Assembly (NCBI RefSeq): GCF_015265435.1
Contig: NZ_JABJWH010000007.1
Span: 1 to 64,000, forward strand
DNA: 64,000 nucleotides
Source: Alloalcanivorax profundimaris
GTDB taxonomy: Bacteria; Pseudomonadota; Gammaproteobacteria; Pseudomonadales; Alcanivoracaceae
Direction: 5' to 3'
How positions within the stretch are numbered: position 1 is the first letter of the stretch; the number at the start of each line of letters is the position of its first letter. A program made the translations under genes and the position numbers. This document shows positions 11,550 to 23,141 of the stretch, piece after piece. The notes beneath the pieces were generated by a model. It searched no databases and was not told where the DNA came from. It was given only the letters and a program-made list of their open reading frames with translations.

Positions 11550-11948
11550 ATGGCTAAAGCGAAAAGAGACAGTGGCGCACGTCGGAAGAAGGTAACGCGG
11601 ACCGTTGCGGACGGTATCGCGCACGTACACGCTTCTTTCAACAACACCATCATCACCATCACCGACCGGCAGGGCAACGCGCTGTCCTGGGCGACTTCCG
11701 GTGGTGCCGGCTTCCGTGGTTCACGCAAGAGCACCCCGTTCGCGGCTCAGGTAGCCGCTGAAAACGCGGGCAATGCCGCCAAGGACTACGGGCTGAAGAA
11801 CCTGGAAGTGCGCGTGAAGGGCCCTGGCCCGGGCCGCGAGTCCTCTATTCGCGCGCTCAACGGCTGTGGCTACAAGATCACCCACATTCAGGACGTGACG
11901 CCGATTCCGCATAATGGTTGTCGTCCGCCCAAGAAGCGCCGCGTGTAA
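11550..11948 (+). CDS. rpsK: 30S ribosomal protein S11 (uS11)
   Basis: The protein has 132 residues from ATG 11550; a TTG three codons upstream is in frame but less likely. S11 is in the 30S platform near the mRNA exit. The C-terminal [18 protein letters not shown] is almost invariant in the family, as is [19 protein letters not shown]. Confidence 0.97.
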   Translation: MAKAKRDSGARRKKVTRTVADGIAHVHASFNNTIITITDRQGNALSWATSGGAGFRGSRKSTPFAAQVAAENAGNAAKDYGLKNLEVRVKGPGPGRESSIRALNGCGYKITHIQDVTPIPHNGCRPPKKRRV

Positions 11949-11964
11949 CGGGAGATAGAGCAAG

Positions 11965-12591
11965 ATGGCAAGATACATCGGTCCCAAGTGCAAGCTTTCC
12001 CGTCGTGAAGGCACCGACCTGTTCCTCAAGAGCGGCATTCGCCCTCTCGAGTCCAAGTGCAAGGCGGAACAGCCCCCGGGTCAGGCCGCCGGCGGTCGCC
12101 GTCCGGGCCGTCTGTCCGATTACGGCGTGCAGCTTCGTGAAAAACAGAAAGTTCGTCGTATGTACGGCGTGCTGGAGAAGCAGTTCCGCGGCTACTACAA
12201 GAAAGCCGCCCGTTCCCGCGGCGCCACCGGCGAGGTTCTGCTGCAGCTGCTGGAAGGCCGTCTGGACAACGTGGTGTACCGGCTCGGTTTCGGCGCCACC
12301 CGCTCCGAAGCGCGCCAGCTGGTCGCCCACCGCGCGATCCTGGTCAACGGTCGTAGCGTGAACATCGCCTCCTACCAGGTGGCACCCGGTGATGTGATCA
12401 CCGTGCGTGAAAAGGCCAAGAACCAGTTGCGCGTGAAAAACGCCATGGAGCTGGCCCAGCAGCGCGGTTTCCCGACCTGGGTGGAAGTGGACGAGAAGAA
12501 GCTCGAGGGCACGTTCAAGGCCCGCCCGGAGCGCATCGATCTGCCGGCCGAGATCAACGAAAACCTGATCGTCGAGCTGTACTCCAAGTAA
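11965..12591 (+). CDS. rpsD: 30S ribosomal protein S4 (uS4)
   Basis: The protein has 208 residues. It has an N-terminal domain starting [20 protein letters not shown] and an S4 RNA-binding domain (about 98-160: [29 protein letters not shown]). S4 nucleates 30S assembly and in E. coli represses the alpha operon. Only Cys9 and a cysteine near residue 32 are visible in the N-terminal region, so the four-cysteine zinc form is not evident. Confidence 0.98.
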   Translation: MARYIGPKCKLSRREGTDLFLKSGIRPLESKCKAEQPPGQAAGGRRPGRLSDYGVQLREKQKVRRMYGVLEKQFRGYYKKAARSRGATGEVLLQLLEGRLDNVVYRLGFGATRSEARQLVAHRAILVNGRSVNIASYQVAPGDVITVREKAKNQLRVKNAMELAQQRGFPTWVEVDEKKLEGTFKARPERIDLPAEINENLIVELYSK

Positions 12592-12611
12592 GGACTGCCT
12601 GAGGGATCTCT

Positions 12612-13619
12612 ATGACCGCCGTGAACGAATTTCTCACGCCCCGCTCGATCGCGGTCAACGCGATCAGCGAGACCCACGCCAAGGTCGTACTGGAGCCGCT
12701 GGAGCGTGGTTTTGGCCATACTCTGGGCACGGCGCTGCGCCGCATCCTGCTGTCCAGCATGCCCGGGTGCGCGATCACCGAAGTGGAGATCGAGGGCGTA
12801 CAGCACGAATACTCCTCCATCGAAGGGGTGCAGGAAGATGTGATCAACATCCTCCTCAACCTGAAGAACGTGGCCCTCAAAATGGAGGACCGCGAAGAGG
12901 CGACCCTGGAGCTGGTCAAGAAAGGCGCCGGTGAAGTGACCGCCGACGACATCCAGCGCGATCACAGCGTGGAGATCGTCAACCCCGGCCACCTGATCTG
13001 CACCATCACCGGTGACACCGAGCTGCGCATGCGCATGAAGGTGCGCAAGGGCCGCGGCTACGAAGCCGCCGATACCCGCCAGGCCGACGAAGACGAGACC
13101 CGCGGCATCGGCCGCCTGCAGCTGGACGCCAGCTACAGCCCGGTGCGTCGCGTGGCCTACGTGGTGGAAGCCGCCCGGGTGGAGCAGCGTACCGACCTGG
13201 ACAAGCTGGTGATCGATCTGGAAACCGACGGCACCATCGATCCGGAAGAAGCGATCCGCCGCGCGGCCACCATCCTGCAGCAACAGATCGCCGTGTTCGT
13301 CGATCTCGAGCAGGATGCCAAGCCCGAGCCCAAGCAGGAACGCGAGGAAATCGATCCGATCCTGCTGCGTCCGGTGGACGATCTGGAACTGACCGTCCGG
13401 TCCGCCAACTGCCTCAAGGCGGAGAACATCTATTACATCGGTGACCTGGTACAGCGTACCGAGGTGGAACTTCTCAAGACCCCGAACCTGGGCAAGAAGT
13501 CCCTCACCGAGATCAAGGACGTGCTGGCTTCCAAAGGCCTGTCGCTGGGCATGCGCCTGGAAAACTGGCCGCCGGTCAGCCTCCGGGATGATGACCGGCT
13601 CAACACCAAGTTGCGTTAA
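12612..13619 (+). CDS. rpoA: DNA-directed RNA polymerase subunit alpha
   Basis: Alpha has 335 residues (329 in E. coli). The N-terminal domain (about 1-235) dimerises and scaffolds beta and beta-prime ([17 protein letters not shown]); the C-terminal domain (about 255-325) binds UP elements and activators, and [18 protein letters not shown] retains the arginine equivalent to E. coli Arg265. It sits between rpsD and rplQ, each 20 bp away. Confidence 0.98.
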   Translation: MTAVNEFLTPRSIAVNAISETHAKVVLEPLERGFGHTLGTALRRILLSSMPGCAITEVEIEGVQHEYSSIEGVQEDVINILLNLKNVALKMEDREEATLELVKKGAGEVTADDIQRDHSVEIVNPGHLICTITGDTELRMRMKVRKGRGYEAADTRQADEDETRGIGRLQLDASYSPVRRVAYVVEAARVEQRTDLDKLVIDLETDGTIDPEEAIRRAATILQQQIAVFVDLEQDAKPEPKQEREEIDPILLRPVDDLELTVRSANCLKAENIYYIGDLVQRTEVELLKTPNLGKKSLTEIKDVLASKGLSLGMRLENWPPVSLRDDDRLNTKLR

Positions 13620-13639
13620 TCGATTTTAGGAACAGAACC

Positions 13640-14023
13640 ATGCGTCATCGCAAGAGCGGCAGAAAACTGAATCGGAACAGCTCACACCGTCAGGCCATGT
13701 TCCGCAACATGGCGGTGTCGCTGTTTGAACACGAAGCGATCAAGACCACGCTTCCCAAAGCCAAGGAACTGCGTCGGGTGGCCGAGCCCCTGATCACCCT
13801 GGCCAAGGAAGACTCCGTGGCCAACCGTCGGCTGGCGTTCGACCGCACCCGGTCGAAGGAAATGGTCGGCAAGCTGTTCAATGAACTGGGCCCGCGCTAC
13901 AAGGCGCGCCCGGGTGGCTACCTGCGTATCCTGAAGATGGGTTACCGGGCCGGCGACAACGCGCCCATGGCGTACGTCGAGCTGGTCGATCGCCCGGAAG
14001 GCGAAGCCGCCGAAGCCGAATAA
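13640..14023 (+). CDS. rplQ: 50S ribosomal protein L17 (bL17)
   Basis: The protein has 127 residues, starting [20 protein letters not shown], with a short acidic C-terminal tail (EGEAAEAE). L17 lies near the tunnel exit. It is the last gene of the alpha operon and is followed by a strong terminator. Confidence 0.98.
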   Translation: MRHRKSGRKLNRNSSHRQAMFRNMAVSLFEHEAIKTTLPKAKELRRVAEPLITLAKEDSVANRRLAFDRTRSKEMVGKLFNELGPRYKARPGGYLRILKMGYRAGDNAPMAYVELVDRPEGEAAEAE

Positions 14024-14056
14024 GCCCGGCGGCCGTTCGCGGCCAGGGCTGAAACG

Positions 14057-14090
14057 AAACCCCCGTGCCGGAGACGGCCGGGGGTTTTGT
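14057..14090 (+). terminator. Intrinsic terminator of the alpha operon
   Basis: AAACCCCCG (14057-14065) pairs with CGGGGGTTT (14079-14087) around an inner GCCG/CGGC stem with a GAGA tetraloop. A T-rich tract follows. It lies 33 bp after the rplQ stop. Confidence 0.93.
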
Positions 14091-14120
14091 TTTGCCTGGT
14101 CATGCGACCCCCAGGCCCGT

Positions 14121-14202
14121 TGTAGGAGCGACTTCAGTCGCGATTGGTGTTGGCGCCCGACTCGTCGCGACTGAGGCGGAATGGTGCCCAGCCGCTCCTA
14201 CA
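14121..14202. repeat. REP-like inverted doublet
   Basis: TGTAGGAGC (14121-14129) is inverted at 14194-14202 and TCAGTCGCGA (14134-14143) is inverted at 14165-14174. The left arm holds the short palindrome GCGACT-TC-AGTCGC. The right arm is interrupted by about 17 bp between its two conserved parts. This resembles the repetitive extragenic palindromes common in pseudomonad-like genomes; a related single unit lies at 63854-63874. Confidence 0.75.
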
Positions 14203-14241
14203 GCGGGTTCGGCGCGGCCACCAGATGTTTCTCTGACGCAT

Positions 14242-14275
14242 AAAAAACCCGGCGCCACCGAGGTGGGCCGGGCTC
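14242..14275 (-). terminator. Intrinsic terminator of ahpCF
   Basis: Read on the minus strand, AGCCCGGC pairs with GCCGGGTT around an inner CCACC/GGTGG stem, followed by a six-T tract. It lies 26 bases beyond the ahpF stop. Confidence 0.85.
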
Positions 14276-14300
14276 TTTATTGCCGGGAAGAGCGGGGCGA

Positions 14301-15875
14301 TCAGGCGGCGTCGCTGCTCACCGATTGCCGGATCAGATGATCGAAGGCGCTCAGCGCCGCCTTGGCGCCTTCGCCCACCGCGATCACGATCTGCTTGTAG
14401 GGCACGGTGGTCACGTCGCCGGCGGCGAACACCCCGGGCACGGACGTTTCGCCGCGCTCATCGACCAGGATCTCGCCGTGCGGGGACAGCTCCACGGCGC
14501 CCTTGAGCCAGTCGGTGTTGGGCAGAAGGCCGATTTGCACGAACACCCCGGCCAGATCCACCCGGTGTTCGTCGCCGGTTTCGCGATCCTTGTAGACCAG
14601 ACCATTCACGCGGCCGTTCTCGCCGGTGATCTCGGTGGTCTGGGCGCTCACCAGCACGGTGACGTTGGGCAGGCTGTGCAGCTTCTTCTGCAGCACGGCG
14701 TCGGCGCGCAGCTTGTCGTCGAACTCCAGCAGGGTCACGTGCTTGACCACGCCGGCCAGATCAATGGCCGCTTCCACGCCCGAGTTGCCGCCGCCGATCA
14801 CCGCCACGTCCTTGCCCTTGAACAGGGGGCCGTCGCAGTGCGGGCAGTAGGCCACGCCCTTGCCCTGGTACTCGGCTTCGCCGGGCACGTTGATCTTGCG
14901 CCAGCGGGCGCCGGTGGCCAGCACCAGTGTCTTGGACTTGAGGCTGGCGCCGGAAGCGAATTTGACCTCGTGCAGGCCGCCCTCCTGGGCCGCCGGAATC
15001 AGCTGTTCGGCGCGCTGCAGGTTCATGATGTCCACGTCGTACTGGCGCACATGCTCTTCCAGGGCGCTGGCCAGTTTCGGGCCTTCCGTCTCGGCCACGG
15101 AGATAAAGTTCTCGATGGCGTTGGTGTCCAGCACCTGGCCGCCGAACCGTTCCGCGGCGACGCCGGTGCGGATGCCCTTGCGCGCGGCGTAGATGGCGCT
15201 GGCCGCGCCGGCCGGGCCACCGCCCACCACCAGGACGTCGAACGGGTCCTTGGCGTTGAGTTTCTCCGCGTCACGTTCCGCGGAACCGCTGTCCAGCTTG
15301 GCGATGATCTCTTCCAGGCCCATGCGGCCCTGGCCGAAGGGTTCGCCGTTGAGGAAAACGCTGGGCACGGCCATCACTTCGCGCTCTTCCACTTCATCCT
15401 GGAACAGCGCGCCATCAATGGCCACGTGCTTGATGTTCGGGTTCAGTACCGCCATCAGGTTCAATGCCTGGACCACGTCCGGGCAGTTTTGGCAGGACAG
15501 AGAGAAATAGGTCTCGAACTGGAAGTCGCCCTCGAGCGCCTTCACCTGTTCGATCACCTCTTCACTGGCCTTCGGCGGGTGGCCGCCTACTTGCAGCAGC
15601 GCCAGGACCAGGGAGGTGAATTCATGGCCCATGGGGATACCGGCGAAGCGCAGACTGATGTCGCCATCAATCCGGTTCAGGCTGAACGAGGGCGTACGGG
15701 CATCGTCGCCGTCATCGCGCAGGCTGATCTTGTCGGACATTGCTTCGATTTCGCGCAACAGCTCCAACAGCTCCCGGGATTTGTCGCCGTCGTCCAGGGA
15801 CGCGACCATCTCGAACGGTTGCGTGATGCGCTCCATGTAGGACTGCAGTTGGGTTTTCAGGTTGGCGTCAAGCAT
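14301..15875 (-). CDS. ahpF: Alkyl hydroperoxide reductase subunit F
   Basis: AhpF has 524 residues (521 in E. coli) and is the NADH- and FAD-dependent flavoprotein disulfide reductase that recycles AhpC. The N-terminal double thioredoxin-fold domain carries Cys128-Cys131 (SCQNC); an FAD motif [11 protein letters not shown] is near 217; an active CPHC motif is at 344-347, and an NAD motif [11 protein letters not shown] follows. The start at 15875 ([10 protein letters not shown]) is chosen over an ATG four codons upstream because GGAG lies six bases before it and it matches the E. coli start. It lies 75 bp downstream of ahpC on the same strand. Confidence 0.97.
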   Translation of the reverse strand: MLDANLKTQLQSYMERITQPFEMVASLDDGDKSRELLELLREIEAMSDKISLRDDGDDARTPSFSLNRIDGDISLRFAGIPMGHEFTSLVLALLQVGGHPPKASEEVIEQVKALEGDFQFETYFSLSCQNCPDVVQALNLMAVLNPNIKHVAIDGALFQDEVEEREVMAVPSVFLNGEPFGQGRMGLEEIIAKLDSGSAERDAEKLNAKDPFDVLVVGGGPAGAASAIYAARKGIRTGVAAERFGGQVLDTNAIENFISVAETEGPKLASALEEHVRQYDVDIMNLQRAEQLIPAAQEGGLHEVKFASGASLKSKTLVLATGARWRKINVPGEAEYQGKGVAYCPHCDGPLFKGKDVAVIGGGNSGVEAAIDLAGVVKHVTLLEFDDKLRADAVLQKKLHSLPNVTVLVSAQTTEITGENGRVNGLVYKDRETGDEHRVDLAGVFVQIGLLPNTDWLKGAVELSPHGEILVDERGETSVPGVFAAGDVTTVPYKQIVIAVGEGAKAALSAFDHLIRQSVSSDAA

Positions 15876-15907
15876 GCCGGTCTCCATGACAATGAAAGGG
15901 GAGGGAA

Positions 15908-15928
15908 GCCCGGGCGCGGGGCCCGGGC
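15908..15928 (-). other. Stem-loop between ahpC and ahpF
   Basis: GCCCGGG (15908-15914) and CCCGGGC (15922-15928) form a seven-bp GC stem with a seven-base loop. There is no T-run, so it looks more like an attenuator or mRNA-stabilising hairpin that could make ahpC more abundant than ahpF. That role is an inference. Confidence 0.55.
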
Positions 15929-15950
15929 GTCTTCACGCGTTGGGACGCGC

Positions 15951-16514
15951 TTAGATCTTGCCGACCAGATCCAGGGAAGGCGCCAGGGTTTCTTCGCCTT
16001 CTTTCCACTTGGCCGGGCATACTTCGCCAGGATGGGCGCGCACGTACTGAGCCGCCTTGACCTTGCGCAGCAGATCGGACGCGTCACGGCCGATGCCTTC
16101 GGCGGTGATTTCCACGGCCTGGATGACACCGTCCGGGTCGACGATGAAGGTGCCACGGTTGGCGAGGCCTTCGTCTTCACGCAGCACTTCGAAGTTACGG
16201 CTGATCGCGGCGGTCGGGTCACCGATCATGGTGTACTGGATCTTGCCGATGGTGTCGGAGCTGTCGTGCCAGGCTTTGTGGGTGAAGTGGGTGTCGGTGG
16301 ACACGGAGTAGATTTCCACGCCCATCTTCTGGAACTCTTCGTAGTGGTCGGCCACGTCGCCCAGCTCGGTGGGGCATACGAAGGTGAAGTCGGCGGGGTA
16401 GAAGAAGAATACCGCCCAGTTGCCTTTCACATCAGCGTCGCTGACTTCGATGAATTCGCCATTCTTGAAAGCCTGGGCTTTGAACGGCTTGATTTCGGTG
16501 TTGATTACAGACAT
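15951..16514 (-). CDS. ahpC: Alkyl hydroperoxide reductase subunit C (typical 2-Cys peroxiredoxin)
   Basis: AhpC has 187 residues, exactly the E. coli length, and reduces hydrogen peroxide and organic peroxides. The peroxidatic Cys47 is in DFTFVCPTE and the resolving cysteine in GEVCPAKW near residue 166. The start [11 protein letters not shown] at 16514 has an AAGGAG site; an ATG nine codons upstream is rejected. It is the promoter-proximal gene of ahpCF. Confidence 0.98.
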   Translation of the reverse strand: MSVINTEIKPFKAQAFKNGEFIEVSDADVKGNWAVFFFYPADFTFVCPTELGDVADHYEEFQKMGVEIYSVSTDTHFTHKAWHDSSDTIGKIQYTMIGDPTAAISRNFEVLREDEGLANRGTFIVDPDGVIQAVEITAEGIGRDASDLLRKVKAAQYVRAHPGEVCPAKWKEGEETLAPSLDLVGKI

Positions 16515-16546
16515 GTCTAGCTCCTTTTTCAGAGTGGTCAACGTGA

Positions 16547-16566
16547 CACCCCCTAAGATAGGGGTG
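16547..16566. repeat. Inverted repeat in the ahpC leader
   Basis: CACCCC (16547-16552) and GGGGTG (16561-16566) flank an eight-base loop, between the proposed ahpC promoter and start codon. It could be an mRNA hairpin or a protein site; nothing here decides. Confidence 0.5.
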
Positions 16567-16574
16567 AAGGTGTG

Positions 16575-16604
16575 ATTTTAATAATGGATTGCGGGAATAG
16601 TCAT
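16575..16604 (-). promoter_or_regulatory. Candidate ahpC promoter
   Basis: On the minus strand ATGACT (16604-16599) and TAAAAT (16580-16575) are 18 bp apart. The -10 box matches five of six consensus bases, the -35 is weaker. A weak -35 would fit an activated promoter such as an OxyR target, but a convincing OxyR four-part site was not found. Confidence 0.4.
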
Positions 16605-16636
16605 GATTGGTGTCACCTATCGTGAAACGGCGCGGA

Positions 16637-16849
16637 TCAGCGGTCCGGATCCTCGTTCTCCTCCTTCTCCCGCAACACCACTTCCGCTTGGGTCATCCAG
16701 TCGTCGCCGAGTTCCCGCTGGACGTACTCGCGGATGAACTGGCGAACCTTTTGCGAGGGCGTGACGTCCTCCCGGGCGCACAGACGCTCGAACACGGCTT
16801 TCTTGCGGGGGTCGATCAACAGGGTAAGGCGGGCGGTACGTTTTTCCAT
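16637..16849 (-). CDS. Small ribbon-helix-helix-like regulator
   Basis: A 70-residue protein starting MEKRTARLTLLIDPRKKAVF. The short basic beta strand (RTARLTLLID) followed by two helices (KKAVFERLCARE; TPSQKVRQFIREYVQREL) looks like a CopG/Arc-type ribbon-helix-helix DNA-binding fold. The start at 16849 lacks a strong Shine-Dalgarno; upstream in-frame ATGs would extend it through the promoter and palindrome and are rejected. It is divergent from the SulP transporter, and a perfect 19-bp palindrome lies eight to 26 bases before its start, so autoregulation and control of the transporter are plausible inferences. Confidence 0.72.
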   Translation of the reverse strand: MEKRTARLTLLIDPRKKAVFERLCAREDVTPSQKVRQFIREYVQRELGDDWMTQAEVVLREKEENEDPDR

Positions 16850-16856
16850 GGCGGCA

Positions 16857-16875
16857 ATGTTAATCTCATTAACAT
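16857..16875. promoter_or_regulatory. Perfect palindromic operator beside the RHH gene
   Basis: ATGTTAAT-CTC-ATTAACAT, with eight-base perfect arms and a three-base centre, lies between the RHH gene promoter and its start codon in the divergent region with sulP. Two-fold symmetric short arms suit a dimeric repressor, most simply the adjacent RHH protein. Confidence 0.65.
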
Positions 16876-16894
16876 ATGATGTAGGTTCAGTTTG

Positions 16895-16923
16895 AATATA
16901 ATGCTCAGGTCCCATTTTCTCAA
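16895..16923 (-). promoter_or_regulatory. Sigma70 promoter of the RHH gene
   Basis: On the minus strand TTGAGA (16923-16918) and TATATT (16900-16895) are separated by 17 bp. Transcription would start near 16888, placing the 16857-16875 palindrome just downstream of the start site. Confidence 0.65.
16897..16902 (+). promoter_or_regulatory. Candidate -10 box for sulP
   Basis: A perfect TATAAT lies 42 bases before the sulP start, on the opposite strand from and overlapping the RHH gene -10. No good -35 is seen at 16-18 bp, so activity is uncertain. Confidence 0.4.
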
Positions 16924-16943
16924 CCGCATCGGGTCCCATCATC

Positions 16944-18656
16944 ATGTCCCACCGCGCTCACCTGTTTTCCCTGCGTCCCGGCCATGCTCTGCGCGAGAGC
17001 CTGGCCGAGGGCTATGACGCCCGCCGCTTCGGTCGCGACCTGGCCGCCGGCATCACCGTCGGGCTGATCGCCATCCCGTTGTCCATGGCGCTGGCCATCG
17101 CCAGCGGGGTGGCGCCCCAGTACGGGCTCTACACCGCCATTATCGGCGGCTTCCTGATTGCCCTGCTGGGCGGCTCCCGCTTCAGCATCTCCGGGCCCAC
17201 CGCCGCCTTCGTGGTGATCCTGTATCCGGTGGCCCAGGAACACGGCCTCACCGGGCTGCTGATCGCCACCATGATGGCCGGGGCCATGCTGATTCTGATG
17301 GCGCTGCTGCGCCTGGGCCGGCTGATCGAGTACATCCCGCCGCCGGTGACCCTGGGCTTCACCGCGGGTATTGCCGTGGTGATCGCCACGCTGCAAATCA
17401 AGGACCTGCTGGGGCTGCCCCTGGAATCCCTACCGGCGTCCTATCCGGGCAAGCTGGCGGCCCTGGCCGGCGCCCTGGGTGACGTGCACGGTGCCAGCCT
17501 GGCGGTGGCTCTGGCTACCCTGGCGGTATTGCTGCTCTGGCCACGTCTGAAAACGCCGCTGCCGCCCCACCTGCCGGCGGTGCTGGTGGGCGGTGCCCTG
17601 GCGGCCTGGTTCAACCATCAGGGCGCCGCGGTGCCCACCATCGCCTCCCGGTTTCATTATGTGCTCGACAACGGCCTCACCGGCCAGGGCATTCCGCCGG
17701 TGCTGCCGGAGCTGGCCTGGCCCTGGGCCCGTGGCGCCGAGGCGATGAGCGGCGCCGCGCTGTGGGATCTGGCGGTGAGCCTGGTGCCCACGGCGTTCGC
17801 CATTGCCATGCTCGGCGCCATTGAGTCCCTGCTGTGCGCGGTGGTGCTGGACGGCATGACCGGCCGTCGGCACAGCGCCAACAGCGAGCTGCTGGGGCAG
17901 GGCGTGGGCAACCTGGTGGTGCCGCTGTTCGGCGGCATCACCGCCACCGCCGCCATTGCCCGTTCCGCGGCCAATTACAAGGCCGGTGCGCAAACGCCGG
18001 TGGCCGCCATGCTGCATGCGCTGGTGGTGCTGCTGGCCATGGTCGCCCTGGCGCGCTGGCTTGGCTATCTGCCGATGCCGGCCATGGCCGCCTTGCTGCT
18101 GCTGGTGGCCTGGAACATGAGCGAGGCGCCGAAGGCGGTGCGGCTGGTGCGGCGGGCGCCGGTCGGCGACGTACTGGTGTTCCTGGTCTGCTTCCTGCTG
18201 ACCGTGTTCCTGGACATGGTGGTGGCGATCACCGCCGGGGTGCTGCTTGCGTCGCTGCTGTTCATGCGCGACCTGGCCGCCATGACCCGGGTCACCGACA
18301 TGACCGGCTCGGCCCGGCTGGCGCCCTATCAGCTGCCGGACGACTGGGGCGTGTTCAAGATCAGCGGGGCCCTGTTCTTCGCCGCCGCCGACCGGGTGTT
18401 CGGCGATCTCGCCGCCCTGGCCGGCGAACGCCGCGTGCTGGTGCTCTACATGGACGGCGTGCCGGTTATGGATGCCGGCGGCCTGGCGGCCCTGCAGCGT
18501 TTCCTGGCGCGATGCGAGGAAACCGGCACCCGGGTGCGCATCGCCGATCTGCAGTTCCAGCCGCTCAAGACCCTGGCCCGGGCCGGCGTGACACCCCGCG
18601 AGGGCGTTTATTCCTTCCACTCCACCCTGGAGGAGAGTCTGCGCGCGCCGGCCTGA
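16944..18656 (+). CDS. SulP family anion transporter with STAS domain
   Basis: A 570-residue inner-membrane protein. Residues about 30-420 hold the many hydrophobic segments of the SulP/SLC26 fold (AGITVGLIAIPLSMALAIAS; YGLYTAIIGGFLIALLGGS; RFSISGPTAAFVVIL). A C-terminal STAS domain (about 440-550, with VLVLYMDGVPVMDAGGLAAL) follows. The family moves sulfate, bicarbonate or C4-dicarboxylates; the substrate cannot be told from sequence alone. The Shine-Dalgarno is weak. The neighbouring divergent RHH regulator suggests dedicated control. Confidence 0.9.
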   Translation: MSHRAHLFSLRPGHALRESLAEGYDARRFGRDLAAGITVGLIAIPLSMALAIASGVAPQYGLYTAIIGGFLIALLGGSRFSISGPTAAFVVILYPVAQEHGLTGLLIATMMAGAMLILMALLRLGRLIEYIPPPVTLGFTAGIAVVIATLQIKDLLGLPLESLPASYPGKLAALAGALGDVHGASLAVALATLAVLLLWPRLKTPLPPHLPAVLVGGALAAWFNHQGAAVPTIASRFHYVLDNGLTGQGIPPVLPELAWPWARGAEAMSGAALWDLAVSLVPTAFAIAMLGAIESLLCAVVLDGMTGRRHSANSELLGQGVGNLVVPLFGGITATAAIARSAANYKAGAQTPVAAMLHALVVLLAMVALARWLGYLPMPAMAALLLLVAWNMSEAPKAVRLVRRAPVGDVLVFLVCFLLTVFLDMVVAITAGVLLASLLFMRDLAAMTRVTDMTGSARLAPYQLPDDWGVFKISGALFFAAADRVFGDLAALAGERRVLVLYMDGVPVMDAGGLAALQRFLARCEETGTRVRIADLQFQPLKTLARAGVTPREGVYSFHSTLEESLRAPA

Positions 18657-18668
18657 GGCCGGCGCTTT
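18645..18668 (+). terminator. Hairpin terminator with the sulP stop codon in its loop
   Basis: GCGCCGGCC (18645-18653) pairs perfectly with GGCCGGCGC (18657-18665), and the three-base loop is the TGA stop codon itself. Only TTT follows, so termination efficiency may be modest. Confidence 0.55.
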
Positions 18669-18768
18669 ACGCGATTTTGCGATTGGTCCTCTTGTTTTCC
18701 CGGGTTGCCATCGGCATCACTAGGGGCACCCCCAAGAGACATTTCCTTCATTCACGCAGGGAGAGACC

Positions 18769-19305
18769 ATGAGCGAGAAGCAGCCCTTTCTGACCGACAT
18801 AAAAACCATTCGCGAGCGCGCCCGCGAGCACATCGAGCGTGGCGCGGTCACCGCCGGTTACGCCGCGGATCGGGAAACCGTGCTCAGCCTGCTGAACGAG
18901 GCGCTCGCCACCGAGATCGTATGCACGCTGCGCTACAAGCGGCACTACTACATGGCGGACGGTCTCAACGCCAGCATCGCCGCCGACGAGTTCCTCGAGC
19001 ATGCCCAGCAGGAACAGCAGCATGCCGACTGGCTGGCCGAGCGCATTGTGCAGCTGGGCGGCGAACCCAACTTCTCCCCGGAAGGCCTGCAAAGCCGATC
19101 CCACGCCGAGTACGTGGCCGGTGACACCCTCAAGGACATGGTTAAGGAAGACCTGATCGCCGAGCGCATCGCCATCGACAGCTACCGGGAGATCGCCACC
19201 TACCTGGGCGACAAGGATCCGACCACCCGCCGCATCATGGAAGATATCCTGGCTCAGGAAGAGGAGCACGCCGACGACATGGCGTCGATCCTGGAGTCGC
19301 TTTAA
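18769..19305 (+). CDS. Ferritin-like (bacterioferritin-type) protein
   Basis: A 178-residue, largely helical protein with a ferritin-like di-iron signature: LLNEALATEIVCTLRYKRHYY on helix 1 (cut to key Glu), EHAQQEQQHADWLAERI on helix 2, then ERIAIDSYREI and QEEEHADDM. The repeated Glu and Glu-X-X-His pairs fit a carboxylate-bridged iron centre. Likely roles are iron storage or oxidation or peroxide protection, in keeping with ahpCF nearby. A GGAGAG ribosome binding site precedes the ATG, and the GyrI-like gene follows after 36 bp. Confidence 0.85.
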   Translation: MSEKQPFLTDIKTIRERAREHIERGAVTAGYAADRETVLSLLNEALATEIVCTLRYKRHYYMADGLNASIAADEFLEHAQQEQQHADWLAERIVQLGGEPNFSPEGLQSRSHAEYVAGDTLKDMVKEDLIAERIAIDSYREIATYLGDKDPTTRRIMEDILAQEEEHADDMASILESL

Positions 19306-19341
19306 GTCGCACTGAATCACCATCGAAGGGAGGAACGCCGA

Positions 19342-19812
19342 GTGATCGAACCGGAACGCGAACGCCGCCACGGCAAAACCGTGGCGGGCATTCAGGTCCG
19401 CACCAATCAGGAGCGGGAATTGCAGGCCGAGGACGCCCAGCTGGACCGTCTCTGGGAGAAGTTCAACGATGAACGGCTCGCCGAGACGATCCCGGACAAG
19501 GTTGCCGGTTCGCCGGTGTATGGCGTGTACACGGAGTACGAGAACGGTGGCCAGGGTGATTACAGCGTGCTGGCCGGTGTCGAGGTGACGGACGAGACCA
19601 AGGTTCCGGATGACTACGCCACCCTGACCCTGGAAGCCGGCGAGTATCTGGTTTTCCGCGCCCAGGGCCGGATGCCGGAAACGGCGATGGAGACCTGGGG
19701 CAAGGTGTGGCACTACTTCGAGGCGGAGGATGCCCCGGAACGGGCGTTTCTCACCGATTACGAGGTCTACGAGAGTACCGACAAGGTCGCTATTTTCGTG
19801 GGCGTGAAATGA
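19342..19812 (+). CDS. GyrI-like/AraC effector-binding-domain protein
   Basis: A 156-residue stand-alone effector-binding fold. Typical features are VYGVYTEYENGGQGDYSVLAGVEV, the ATLTLEAGEYLVFRAQG strand pair, and WGKVWHYFEAEDAP before a C-terminal YEVYESTDKVAIFVGVK. The family includes small-molecule binding domains of AraC and MerR regulators and the gyrase inhibitor GyrI; no DNA-binding domain is present. The GTG start has AAGGGAGG eight bases upstream. It is probably cotranscribed with the ferritin-like gene. Confidence 0.82.
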   Translation: MIEPERERRHGKTVAGIQVRTNQERELQAEDAQLDRLWEKFNDERLAETIPDKVAGSPVYGVYTEYENGGQGDYSVLAGVEVTDETKVPDDYATLTLEAGEYLVFRAQGRMPETAMETWGKVWHYFEAEDAPERAFLTDYEVYESTDKVAIFVGVK

Positions 19813-19813
19813 T

Positions 19814-20197
19814 TCAGCGCACCCGCCGGCCCCGGTAGATCACCGGCTTGTCGCTGGTGGAGCCGTCGTCCGGCCCCGCCGCCGGCGGCGTTTCCGGCTC
19901 CGGCAGCGGCTGCCCCCGGTACATTCGCCGGGGCGGCCGCGCCGCCGTGTCCGGGGCCGCTTCCGTTTCCGGTTTGTGCTCCGGCTCCCCGGCTTCCTCA
20001 TTGATGCGCGCCATCAGGCGCTTCAATTCCCCCGAGGCGCTGCGTTCCGCGTAGGCCCCCAGCGATTCGCGCAAATCCGGATCGGTCAGCGAAAGGCGTG
20101 CCCCGAATTCGTCGCGAATCAATCGTCGGCACTGGTTCACCAGGGTGACCACTCGATAGTGCATCAACCAATGGGCGTTGATTCCTCCCCCGCTCAT
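19814..20197 (-). CDS. Uncharacterised 127-residue protein with C-terminal YRG motifs
   Basis: The family is not recognised. The N-terminal half (about 1-70: HWLMHYRVVTLVNQCRRLI; GELKRLMARINEEA) is predicted helical. The C-terminal half is Pro/Glu-rich and low complexity, with two short basic motifs, RMYRGQPLP (about 91-99) and VIYRGRRVR (119-127). It ends two bases from the GyrI-like gene in convergent orientation and lies downstream of uvrA on the same strand. Codon use looks like its neighbours. Confidence 0.65.
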   Translation of the reverse strand: MSGGGINAHWLMHYRVVTLVNQCRRLIRDEFGARLSLTDPDLRESLGAYAERSASGELKRLMARINEEAGEPEHKPETEAAPDTAARPPRRMYRGQPLPEPETPPAAGPDDGSTSDKPVIYRGRRVR

Positions 20198-20270
20198 GCT
20201 CTTCGCTCCGTGACATCGGCCTGAAGAACCAAGCAGCTTCCGTGCCAGATCAGCGTGGCGGGGGGAGGGG

Positions 20271-23120
<2,850 letters not shown>

Positions 23121-23141
23121 GAGATGGCGAGCCCTCGGCTA

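Noticed and set aside
16575-16620. OxyR-type ATAG/CTAT site upstream of ahpC
   Set aside because: ATAG and CTAT words are present but their spacing (16 bp instead of 7) does not fit the OxyR consensus.
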